Origin: Tubiluchus corallicola
Taxonomy: Eukaryota; Priapulida; Priapulimorpha; Priapulimorphida; Tubiluchidae
Reading direction: 5' to 3'
Assembly (NCBI GenBank): GCA_030141605.1
Contig: JAQGDQ010001135.1
Location: 1 to 60,013 of the forward strand
DNA: 60,013 bases
Shown here: positions 32,601-41,571 of the stretch, piece by piece
Position numbering within the stretch: position 1 is the stretch's first letter
How the letters are laid out: the number at the start of each line of letters is the position of its first letter
The notes under the pieces: model-generated
Seen by the model: only the letters and a program-made list of their open reading frames with translations
Databases searched by the model: none
What the model was told of the DNA's origin: nothing
Made by a program: the position numbers and the translations under genes

Positions 32601-35600
32601 ATTGAAAAGTGATAATTAAAAATACTGACTCACCAACAACAGTTACATTTCCTTTGTTTGACTCATCAGTTCCTCCTCCTTCACCATGAACAATTACTCG
32701 GCAGTGATAGGAACCATCACGTTGATTTATGTTTACATCTTTAATCTTTATACTCCTGTTTCCAGTTTTATAAAAATAACTGTCAATATAATCATAATTA
32801 TCGTCCACGTTTGGATCAAAGATCTGGTCATTAAGCAACCAAAAAAACGAAGATCCTAGTGTAACCTTGCTTTTCACTTTACACTGTACCACAACGTTAT
32901 CTCCAGGAAAAGCAGCAACATCCTCAGGTTGTTGTTCAAAATATGGTGATTCACACCATCCATCTGCAAAATATACAAACTTTACATAAGAAATTCAGAT
33001 TTTGCTGCAACGGCTAATATGTGTGATGAATCACCTGAATTTAAAAATAGAATATTATAACCAAGTGAGCATATATAGATATATAATTATACATACATAA
33101 TTCTACTTTTATTTATTGTTCAATTTTACTTCACTTTTTCAGTCTAAAAGACCCAGACCCATCAAGGTCATTTGCAGCATGCTACATACACTTCTTCAAT
33201 ACACAGTGTTTAAAACATGTTCCTAATGTGGTTGTTGTAACATGGACACTCTGTCTGAAAATTTTACTTACATCTAGCAGTAAGATGGATTAATAAAAAT
33301 TTAACTTACATTGAACATTTAGTGTCTTGTTAATAAACTGTTTTGACAAAATGTCATGTATAAAAACTTGGCAGGTCAGCTGCTTTCCATTATCTTCAGG
33401 TTTAAATGAATAACCATCCATTGTGCTCACAACATTAGTAAAATTGGTGTTAAGATCCAGCATAGTTTCTGACCTAGAGTTGACAGGAGCTGAACCTGCA
33501 TGTAATATAAATTATAACCTGATGATAACAAGAAAATATGTGGCGTATAAATAGGTTTTTGACTTAATGCACCTAACATACTCAATATTACCTTTATGTC
33601 AACGATAATCTATTTAAAAATATTTTAATATAGTTTAAGTAAGGGCTACTGTAGTAGTGGTGGTGCTGGTGACAAGGATAAGATAAAAGCTGGCATGGTG
33701 TGTGTGTTGATGTAAGCAGTAACTTAGTTAGCTGGTGATGATGAAGATGATGATATGATATGATTAGTTTATATCAAAACAGAATAAGTTACATAGATCA
33801 TTAAAGTATATAATAATTAGAAAGATATTACCAATAAACCAACTTATGGTTGGCAGAACTTTGCAGTTGCTTTTGGCTTCACATTTGAGCTGATTACAGA
33901 TGTCTTCTGCTCCAACTGTAATCGAGTGTGTCACATGTAGCACATCATTCAGCAGCATTCTAATATTTGCTGGAACTATTATAATTACGACTTTAAATTA
34001 GTTCATAAACGCATTTTCAAATATTTCCTAGATACACGTCGAGAGATAACGTTTCTACACAACAGTTACTATATTATACACACTAAGTCAAATATGAATG
34101 AATTAATTAAGCAACAATTAAGTGAATAAATAATGAAAACTAAATCAAATACCCCCAGCTGAAATATGAATTAGGATAAATGAAGAAAAAAAATACAAAG
34201 GGAAAAAGAAAAAAAGCATCCAGAGAAAAGCAAAATAGCTGAATAATCACAGTGTAATCTTGTTTCAGGTCTAGTCTCATGAGCAATGGCTGAAGAGTTT
34301 CTAGAGTAGACACAAAGACAATGAGAAGGGAAGTAGAACTAGTAGTGAAAATACTAGGCTGGTACTAAATAATATTATGTAATATAATATGATACAATGT
34401 GAAGTGATGCAATGTAAAAAAGCGCCTCTAGTAAGTACACAGTCTGCAAAAGTTGCTGCAAGTTTTGACGTTGGGCCAATTATAAACTGCTTCAGTTTTA
34501 GTAAGATCAGTCTTGACACTATCAGAAGAAACAATGTAATAAAGGTAAGTAACTTCTTTCTGTGTGAGAAGACATTTTTTAACATTTAATTTCAGCTCAG
34601 CTTTTTCTAGGTGCACGAAGGCTTTCTGGAAGAGGGAGAGGTACTCTCAAAAGTTCAGCCATAGACTATGATGTTGTCTAAATAGATAAGAACTGATTGC
34701 CAATGAAGAGCACTCAGGACCTGCTCCATAATAATGGCAGCTTTCCATTGACCAAATACTACTACAGAGTTGTTTGCCGCTGTCACCGTCTGTTACTCTA
34801 TATGGGTAAAAACTACTCTTGGCCTTGGACTAATCTTTATTATCAAATCATATAATGTGTGATAGATGGTAAATAAAAAATAATATGCATCAGGGCACCT
34901 ATTGTGTCAGTACTCTCTATGACATTTCATACTTTATCTCAGCTTCTATAACTTGTACACATAAGTGACCCATATACAGTGTGACAGCATTGTCTTGTCA
35001 GCATTTACTACTAGTAGGCATGCTGTCGCTAACGCAGTGAATTACGTTTGTCTAAACTAGTAATAAATTTCATTTTCCAGGTTAATGAACCTCTAAACTT
35101 TACTCACATCTTAAACTTTACAACGAAAATTGATAAAAACAAAAAACTAACAAATGAAGCATCTACTTTAAAAATTAAAACTTTTTGGAAAATAGTACTA
35201 ACGAACAATATAAATGAGAATGCAAAAGCTGATTCTATATCATCATCAACTGTAGATGCATCACAGCAGGTGTTGGGATACTTACACTGTGACAATTCAT
35301 ACTTTAACTTCCTTCTGTAAAACTTACAAACTCTTATTATCTAATATGCGGAAATCAAATCTGAACATATCATATGTAAATGTAAATGTAATTACAATAC
35401 ATCATATTGTGCAGAGGCATTTTATGTCAAGTAGTATAATTACTGACATAAAAAACTGAGAATTCACTAAAAATGATGACTTACCAACAACAGTTACTTC
35501 TCCTTTGCGTGAATTTTCAGTCACATTATGATAATCATGGACTCGGCAGTGATAGACACCATCACATTGATTTACATCTACATTTATGATCTTTATACCC

Positions 35601-36667
35601 CAATTTCCAGTGGTGGGAGGTCTTCTGTCAATATAAGCATAGTTTTCATCACTGCCGACATTAACAAACTGGTCATTATTAACAAACCAGTCAACTATAT
35701 AAGAGGGAAAAATTCCACTTTTCACTTTACACTGTACCACAACGTTATCTCCAGGAAAAGCAGCAACATCTTCAGGTTGTTGTTCAAAATATGGTGATTC
35801 ACACCCTACATCTGCAAAAAATACAAACTTTACATAAGAAATTCAGATTTTGCTGCAACGGCTAATATGTGAGATGAATCACCTGAATTTAAAAATAGAA
35901 TATTATAACCAAGTGAGCATATACAGATATATAATTATGTATACATAATATATATATATGTAAATGTAAGCAGGTATGTCATGTAAATTGTACATATAAG
36001 TAACATGTATACAGTGTGACTACACTACTTTGTCGGTTCACATTCTCTGCTACAGTAGCAAGCATATGACCACTGTTTGCACTGAATTATGTATGTCTAA
36101 AATAGTAATTGAACTTAATAATTGCATAATATTAGTAGCAATTAATTTCATTTTCATAGCTAATCAAACACAATTAAACTTTAAAACTTTTACAAAGTTT
36201 AGGTAAAAATATAAAGTAAGCTTTACACACATAGAATATATGTTGTTTGTCTCCTTTTGTTGTTTGTGTGTAGTGTTGACGTCATTTGAGTTTAATTGCT
36301 TCTACTGAAATTGTTTGTGGTGTGCTAACACAAAATAAGCTTTACAAAATGGGTATTTGGTGTTTAAATTAACCTCTCAAGTAACGTGTAACTACACGTA
36401 ATACTACAAGGAGGAGGCAAAATATGTGGAACTATGTAGTATTATGGTAATTGCAACAAATCAGATGTTTAGAGTTTAAATTATCAATTAGAATTGTGCA
36501 TTGAAATACAGTGTTTCTGAGAAACTAGGAAATAATGTAACTAGTTGTTCTTTGCATTACTATAGACTAAAAATATCTCTAACATTAAGAAATATTTTTT
36601 TTTGTTTTTACTTACAGTTAATCAACAGGAAAACAATCAAATGCAGCAGTGTATCGTATGACCTCAT
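26558..36667 (-). CDS. Gene A: GPI-like five-Ig-domain surface protein (tandemly expanded paralogue)
   Basis: Proposed exons (5' to 3'): signal 36667-36616; Ig1-III 35811-35485; Ig2a 33969-33832; Ig2b 33495-33310; Ig1-II 32963-32634; Ig2a 31084-30947; Ig2b 30608-30423; Ig1-I 30076-29750; C-terminal exon 26640-26558. All junctions are phase 1 and give 1767 bases, 588 residues plus stop. Layout: signal peptide 1-17, V-type Ig 18-126, C2-like Ig 127-234, V-type 235-344, C2-like 345-452, V-type 453-561, hydrophobic C-terminus 562-588 (KFLFGHVVILTVMVCFVR at the end). The truncated Ig3 exon at 28366-28562 has lost its acceptor and is presumed skipped. The predicted place is the outer plasma membrane. 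Family resemblance is general IgSF adhesion or immune receptors; partner unknown. Exon choice is inferred, and a pseudogene is possible. Confidence 0.75.
27196..27862. repeat. 41-bp minisatellite in the last intron of gene A
   Basis: About sixteen units of AGGAAGTAGGGAAATGAGCA plus CATCTGGTCATAACTGTTACC. The equivalent intron of gene B (42056-42260) has only about five degenerate units. Confidence 0.95.
28366..28562 (-). pseudogene. Gene A Ig3 exon, 5' half deleted
   Basis: Retains SSGNTSKKVTKKNAEVIDGG, then TYTCTARNVVGERKGSL and the acidic linker up to the donor. The acceptor, the first core Cys and the Trp are gone. At 28562 the exon joins sequence that in the sister units lies at the edge of the gypsy fragment (ATGTAATATAATATGAT). 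Confidence 0.8.
28563..28680. repeat. GATGT microsatellite at the gypsy border, unit I
   Basis: GATGTGATGTGAAGTGATG-type repeats. Shorter versions are at 31500-31560 and 34385-34415 in the sister units. Confidence 0.9.
28684..29010 (-). pseudogene. Ty3/gypsy reverse-transcriptase fragment, copy I
   Basis: The minus strand carries the end of a gypsy RT domain: a YLDN box where active elements have YLDD, then a KKC motif and an EAV.NWP segment typical of the RT-RNase H join. It is broken by frameshifts. The same fragment sits in sister units II and III. Confidence 0.8.
29750..30076 (-). CDS. Gene A Ig1 copy I (V-type)
   Basis: Matches copy III for the first two thirds. It then differs in a short patch: QRDGVYYCQVQDFREVIG where copy III has QCDGVYHCRVHDYHNVTE. 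Phase 1 ends allow direct joining to the C-terminal exon. Confidence 0.83.
30423..30608 (-). CDS. Gene A Ig2b, second unit
   Basis: Nearly identical to the copy at 33310, with the same acceptor (GCATGCAG with a GTTCAGCTCC or GATTCAGCTCC start) and the same donor GTAAGT. Confidence 0.83.
30947..31084 (-). CDS. Gene A Ig2a, second unit
   Basis: Same as the copy at 33832 apart from a few changes (LHVKPSITV instead of LHVTHSITV). Retains TTCCAG and GTAATA splice sites. Confidence 0.85.
31569..31905 (-). pseudogene. Ty3/gypsy reverse-transcriptase fragment, copy II
   Basis: Near-identical to copies I and III with the same breaks, so it was duplicated together with the Ig unit rather than inserted independently. 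Confidence 0.8.
32634..32963 (-). CDS. Gene A Ig1 copy II (divergent V-type)
   Basis: The first part is identical to copies I and III through CKVKS. The rest differs strongly: SSFFWLLNDQIFDPNV, YKTGNRSIKI, QRDGSYHCRV, then a glycine-rich GEGGGTDESNKG loop. The donor is GTGAGT instead of GTAAGT. Confidence 0.85.
33310..33495 (-). CDS. Gene A Ig2b, first unit
   Basis: Second half of the same Ig domain: ETMLDLNTNFTNVVSTMDGY, then PEDNGKQLTCQVFIHDK and LNVQ. The second core Cys is in LTCQV. Confidence 0.85.
33832..33969 (-). CDS. Gene A Ig2a, first unit
   Basis: Reads MLLNDVLHVTHSITVGAEDI, then CNQLKCEAKSNCKVLPTISW and FIG. This is the first half of a C2-like Ig domain with the core Cys and Trp. 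The acceptor is TTCCAG and the donor GTAATA. Confidence 0.85.
34425..34765 (-). pseudogene. Ty3/gypsy reverse-transcriptase fragment, copy III
   Basis: The longest readable piece is LEKAELKLNVKKCLLTQKEV. No LTRs, integrase or gag are seen nearby. Confidence 0.8.
35485..35811 (-). CDS. Gene A Ig1 copy III (V-type)
   Basis: Reads ESPYFEQQPEDVAAFPGDNV, then VQCKVKSGIFPSY, IDRRPPTTGNWGIKI and CDGVYHCRV. Both core Cys and the DG.Y.C motif are present. The Arg of the QRDG motif of the other copies is Cys here. Confidence 0.85.
36616..36667 (-). CDS. Gene A exon 1, signal peptide
   Basis: Codes MRSYDTLLHLIVFLLIN plus one base, a short basic start and hydrophobic core. The donor is GTAAGT. It is near-identical to gene B exon 1, including the 5' flank with CCTGCTTGAATC. 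Confidence 0.85.
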
Positions 36668-36807
36668 TTTGAAGATTCAAGCAGGCTTTCTAATGTCTCT
36701 TTAAGTTTTGGTTGCTAAAATAATAAAAACCTTGTGATTATAATTAAATTGTAAGACCGCCATCACGCCCACGCAATACTTCACTGCAAACTCGAAGAAT
36801 AGCCATC

Positions 36808-36990
36808 AAATAGCAACGAGGCCTCCTGGATTTTAGTAACAGTGACAATTTGACATGGTTGAGAGATCTACATTGAATAGCACCAAGTCTTCTAGATATT
36901 AGTAGCAGTAACAATTTGACGTAGTTCAGAGGTCTACATGAAATAGTGGCGAGGTCTTCTGAATCTTAGTAACAGTTGAGAGGTCAAGGG
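36808..36990. repeat. 66-bp degenerate tandem repeat upstream of gene A
   Basis: Two and a half units starting ATAGCAACGAGGCCTCCTGG, ATAGCACCAAGTCTTCTAGA and ATAGTGGCGAGGTCTTCTGA. A related element (CTTAGTAACAGTAACA) sits at 46150, at the edge of the gene B upstream minisatellite. Confidence 0.75.
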
Positions 36991-38004
36991 ACCAGTAATA
37001 CAGTAGTTGAAAAAGTCACGGTCTGAAAAAATTCTGACCTGTTTAATTCAATATTATTGGCGCAAAATTGCAGAAAGAATAGATCACTGTTGCACAATGT
37101 AGTCATTATCAGCTTCTTAAAGTCTTTATAAGCATAGCATCAATGCACTTGCACCAGGTTATCATTTTAGACCAATTACAAATTGTCCGTGTTTGCATTT
37201 TTTTAATTTTTGCCTCTACATTCAGTGAAGGCCTCTAAAAAGCCACTTTTTATTTAGCAGGTAACAATGTAACAATGATCATCAAATTTCTAGTTCGTGT
37301 CTAAAGCTTAAGTATTTTCGGAAACCATTTTATGGGCAGTTGTTATCAAACAAGGTTTGTGTTAGCAACTGAAGTTAAACAACACTGAGGTTGATCAATA
37401 AAGATCAGTGTGCAACAGAAAAAGTGCTTCTGGCCTGTTTGTTTCAGTGATGGACACCTCTGCTGGTTTAGTATCTCATGTTAGGTGGCAATCCTCTAAG
37501 TAAGATTCCAGTTCTTGAAGTTCTTCAACGAATCTATATAGCGTGAAGAATTTGACACGCTGCGCCCCTGTTTCAGGAATTCACTTAAATATAAGCGAAG
37601 CCAGTTTTTTACCAGCCCCTTTTTAGTTCGGTTCACTACTTCGTTGCTTCCACTAACATGGATTTTTCTCAACTAAATAAAACTCACGTTTCTTTAACTT
37701 CAATTTATCAATTTTTTGAGTTTATTCTGCACCACTATATATATATTACCGGTTTAGCGGTACAACATTACGGAACATGCTGCCAGGTATGCTATCGCGC
37801 AGCGGTACGTGGCAGATAAACTGATATCAATATGATTTTCAGCACTGATCCTATGCTGAAAGATAAATGCACTCGAGGCATTGCAGCGAGTAGAGATTCC
37901 TGGCATAAGGAGGTGAAGAGAATCATGCCCCTGGACGTGTGATTCATTGGATGGTGATGATGATGATGATGATGATAGACGAACTGATGAGATGGCTTCA
38001 CCAA
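36991..38004. other. Upstream of gene A, no gene recognised
   Basis: AT-rich sequence with short GAT and ATAT runs. A (GATGAT)n run at 37952-37977 produces a poly-Asp/His artefact ORF. Confidence 0.5.
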
Positions 38005-38113
38005 TGCCAGGCCAGTTGACAGGCGCTCATTATTGCACATCAATGAATTGCAAAAACACAAACAAAAACTCCAACATATCTTTTCTTAATTTCCCGAGGA
38101 TGCAGGCAGGTAA
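38005..38113 (+). pseudogene. THAP zinc-finger N-terminal fragment
   Basis: Reads GAHYCTSMNCKNTNKNSNIS, then FLNFPRM. The Cys-x4-Cys, Asn/Lys-rich loop and SF..FP motif match the first half of a C2CH THAP DNA-binding domain. A possible donor (GCAG then GTAATT) follows, but the Trp, second Cys/His pair and AVPTIF-type end are not seen nearby. It is probably a fragment of a P-element-like transposase or THAP gene. Confidence 0.55.
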
Positions 38114-38382
38114 TTATATCAAGATATTAATTATAACACACTTTTGTAACTTTTGTTACAAATTAAATGTCTGTACACTAGGCAAAGCACTACCAGGCCT
38201 TTGGAGATTTATAGCAGCTGTGATATTTTTAAATATTATTTAAAGCAAGAATAAGAATTCATTTCAGTGTTTATACAATTACTATAGATGTGATCAATTA
38301 AGGCTTTTGATTTAACTCTGGCTGGTATTGGAATTAAAGGTAACAGAACAGCGAAAATAATGTATCAATATATTGCCTGAAT

Positions 38383-38945
38383 TTGTGGCTCCATCTCTTG
38401 GAGGCACATGACAATAGCCTCACAAAAGTTGCTTATGTTCTTTCTAAAGCTAAAGTGGTGGACTTTCGTGGGCCACGTTTATTAAAATTGTTTTGTTTGA
38501 TTTGGGTTTTGGACATGTTTGGGAGCACTAAGGTACATCTAATAAAAAGAAATTTGTCAATGTCATCAATGGTAAACTTGAATCTCAGTATAGACAGTAC
38601 TGGCTGCAGCGAAGAAAAATAGCAATAAACTCAGAATGTATACACTTTTTAAAATTTCTTATAAGATGGAAAATTATTTGTTGAATGGTATTCCAAAACA
38701 TGTCAAAACTGACTTATCAAGATTTCGTATTAGTGCTCATCAATTAGTCATTGAAATGGGTAGATATCGTAAGCCAAAAAAATACCTGTAGAACAACGAA
38801 TATGTAAAAATTGTTGTTTGAACAAAGTAGAGGATGAATTGCATTTAATGACTGAATGCCTACTTTACGCTCATGTAAGAGAGGAATATTTCGGTGTCCT
38901 TTCTGAATATTTACAGAAAACGTAGGGATTAGCACTTTCAACGGT
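38383..38945 (+). pseudogene. LINE C-terminal fragment (frameshifted)
   Basis: KVHLIKRNLS and LNLSIDSTG are followed in other frames by YLLNGIPKHVKTDLSRFRIS, AHQLVIEMGRYRKPKKY and ICKNCCLNKVEDELHLMTEC. This is the post-RT region of non-LTR elements with its (R)C..C...DE.H....C motif. Stops and shifts break the frame. Confidence 0.8.
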
Positions 38946-40384
38946 TTTGCTATTTGCATGCAAATTCACTACACAGAGTATAAGTAACGAAAATTATTGC
39001 AAAAATTTCACACGCACTCATAACAACAAAGTAGCAGAAACCAACAGCTTGCCCACTGATGTGTCACTTTTTGCGTGAGCCTCGAAATCTCTCTCTGAGG
39101 TCGCGCCATCTACATCTGTGGGTTAGAGTAACATGCGACTTGATTACAGGAATGATCTAAAGGTATATTAATCATGTGATGTGAACGTTATACTAATCTT
39201 TTGATATCATTTCATTTACTCATGCCGTAATAATTATCACGACATTGTAATCTGTTTTCTTGTTTTTACAGTATTAAATCTAGATGGGAAAGGTGAAAAT
39301 TTTTGCAATAAACACAATCAATTTACATTCTTCCAGCTGCGATTAGCTCAACCACAACTAGTATGTATCACTACGTACTTTAACTAATTTCGGTTAATGA
39401 ACAGGAATAAATTTTCTGTTTGTTTCATTCATTGCCACTACAACACATCCAGTGAAGGCCTTGACAAAGTAATTTTTATTTTGTCACAACTTTTGAACAC
39501 GTAATTGTGTCATCGAATTCATCATCTGAAGCTTATTTATTATTATTGGGAAGTATTTCACGCGTAACTGTTGACAATCAAGACGTATTATCCGAATTTA
39601 CAAGTACAGCGATTTGTCATCTGCTATTTTTCACTTTTTTACTCCAGGCAATGTGGGAAATCACCAGGAGAATGTGGGTCATCATTTCTATTATTTCAGT
39701 TTCAACTCAATTCTGACGACTCACACAATATCAATATTCTAATCCGAGAGTTAAACATTATGCCTATCTTTTGGGTTACTTGCATTTAGAAAAATATATA
39801 ATATATAATTATAACCCAGTTTCCAGATTTTAGAATGTTTTACAGTATGTCAGTTTCAACTAAACTTAATTCTACAATAACAATATTCTAAAACAAGAGT
39901 TAGATGTATGCTTATCTCTAATGTGACTTATATTATCAAAATGTATAATTACATTATAATCTGTACTCACCAAATTTCAAAATCTTTTATGATAGTTCCA
40001 ATAAAGCACCGCATTTGTAAAGTTCCAATAGCATCAGATCTGATTTCTGCACACTCTATATAAAGACGTATTTCCACGTTTGTTCCACTTTTGAAATTAC
40101 AATTGCATTATTTTTGAGGTTTGGGTTTACATTTTTGTGCATTCTTAGTGATGGAAGTCAAACAGCATCAAGCTTTACATGACGTTAAACAGTATTGTAA
40201 AGTTTTCCAGAAAGTTTTTTGTCTAATTAAAATTGTGATGATTGTAGAAAGTGTAGATTGTTTTTTTAGCATATTTGAATTATTATTATTTCAGATTGTT
40301 ATAATAAAGATGGCAACAGTAACTGAACTGAAACAAGGAAGACTATCAATGGGACCACCATATCAGATGTCTTAAGTCATACTA
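38946..40384. other. Intergenic, no gene recognised
   Basis: AT-rich. Plus-strand ORFs at 39507-39789 and 40121-40375 show no domain I recognise. Confidence 0.5.
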
Positions 40385-40651
40385 AATAAAACTTTACTCT
40401 CGTTCATTGGGCGTAACTGCCAAAAGCTGGAAACAGCAACTTCAGACAGGGAAACTTGGCAGATGCCATTGTTTCATGGGGTGAAGCACAATGAAGATAG
40501 GCTTCAGCTACTATGGGAAGAGAAGCGTCAAAGAAGGAAGAATCGTACCAAAGATGATTCAGCATTTCAGTGCACTAACCTTGGAAGATCTTGCTCTGTT
40601 CGCGTAGGTCTCTGCAAACATCGACGGAAATGTGTCAACAACTCACAGTAA
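40385..40651 (+). pseudogene. LINE 3' end with terminal zinc-knuckle-like motif
   Basis: Reads RNCQKLETATSDRETWQMPL, then RLQLLWEEKRQRRKNR and FQCTNLGRSCSVRVGLCKHR. A basic helix followed by C...GR.C.SR.GL..H.R.C is the usual C-terminus of one class of animal LINE ORFs. The first Cys pair is incomplete (CTNLGRSC), and nothing upstream is intact. Confidence 0.7.
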
Positions 40652-41488
40652 ATTTGCAAAAAGTAATTAATAGTTAAACAACTGAAGAGGCCATCGCATA
40701 GTAGAGATTATCAACTTTGTGCAGCACTACTGCCACCTTGCTTCAAATGTCACTTTATAAACAAAAAACCGTGTACAAAGAGGACGAACAAGTTATGCTG
40801 CTTTACTGTCGAAACCGCTACCATTTAAGTAATTTCTCATTTAATTTGTGTGACATGATCTTACTTCGTTTGGAAGTGCATGACGGTGTGTCGTAAACCT
40901 TTGTCAAAGTGACGAAAGTAATATTCGTTACTCGGGGGAAAAAGCTTAGATATATATGTTATTGTTTTTGCTACGTGTAGGTAGCAAACTCAGTAGAAAA
41001 ATTTCTTTCAGTTATTAGTTTTTTGTACAACTATAACACACTACTTTGGTTCATCACTGTTCATCCTGTAACAGCCATCATTAAAATGATGATCTTTGCA
41101 CCCAATTCTCATAATCATGATTCAAAAACATAAAATCACATTAAAATGTGCCATCAAAATACGCATGTAATCAAACTAAAATTCATTAAATTTAATTTAC
41201 TTTGAAATGTGCACATAAGTTCAGAAACTAAATTTACTGTAAACAAAAATTTAGAGAGTACAACAACAGCTACAAACAAGTTAATAAATTTTGCTTGGCT
41301 GGACATTGATAGAAGAAACCAGAACTATCTCTTATTATAATTTAACCTCAGACTTAAACTGACTATGGTAAGATAGGCCTATTTTGTACAGACATGGGTC
41401 AACTATTTCCACACAATGATAAAAATATTTACACAATACACAAAAGTTTTAAAATCACATACATTTTAGTTTAAGCATAAATTCTGAC

Positions 41489-41571
41489 TCATCTAACAAA
41501 ATAAACAATAACAGTGAGAATAACAACGTGTCCAAACAAGAACTTTCTCGGAAAATTGCAACCATTTTGCT
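41489..41571 (-). CDS. Gene B last exon, hydrophobic C-terminus
   Basis: (E)QNGCNFPRKFLFGHVVILT, then VIVYFVR and stop TGA. The Ser of gene A is Cys here. Confidence 0.82.
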
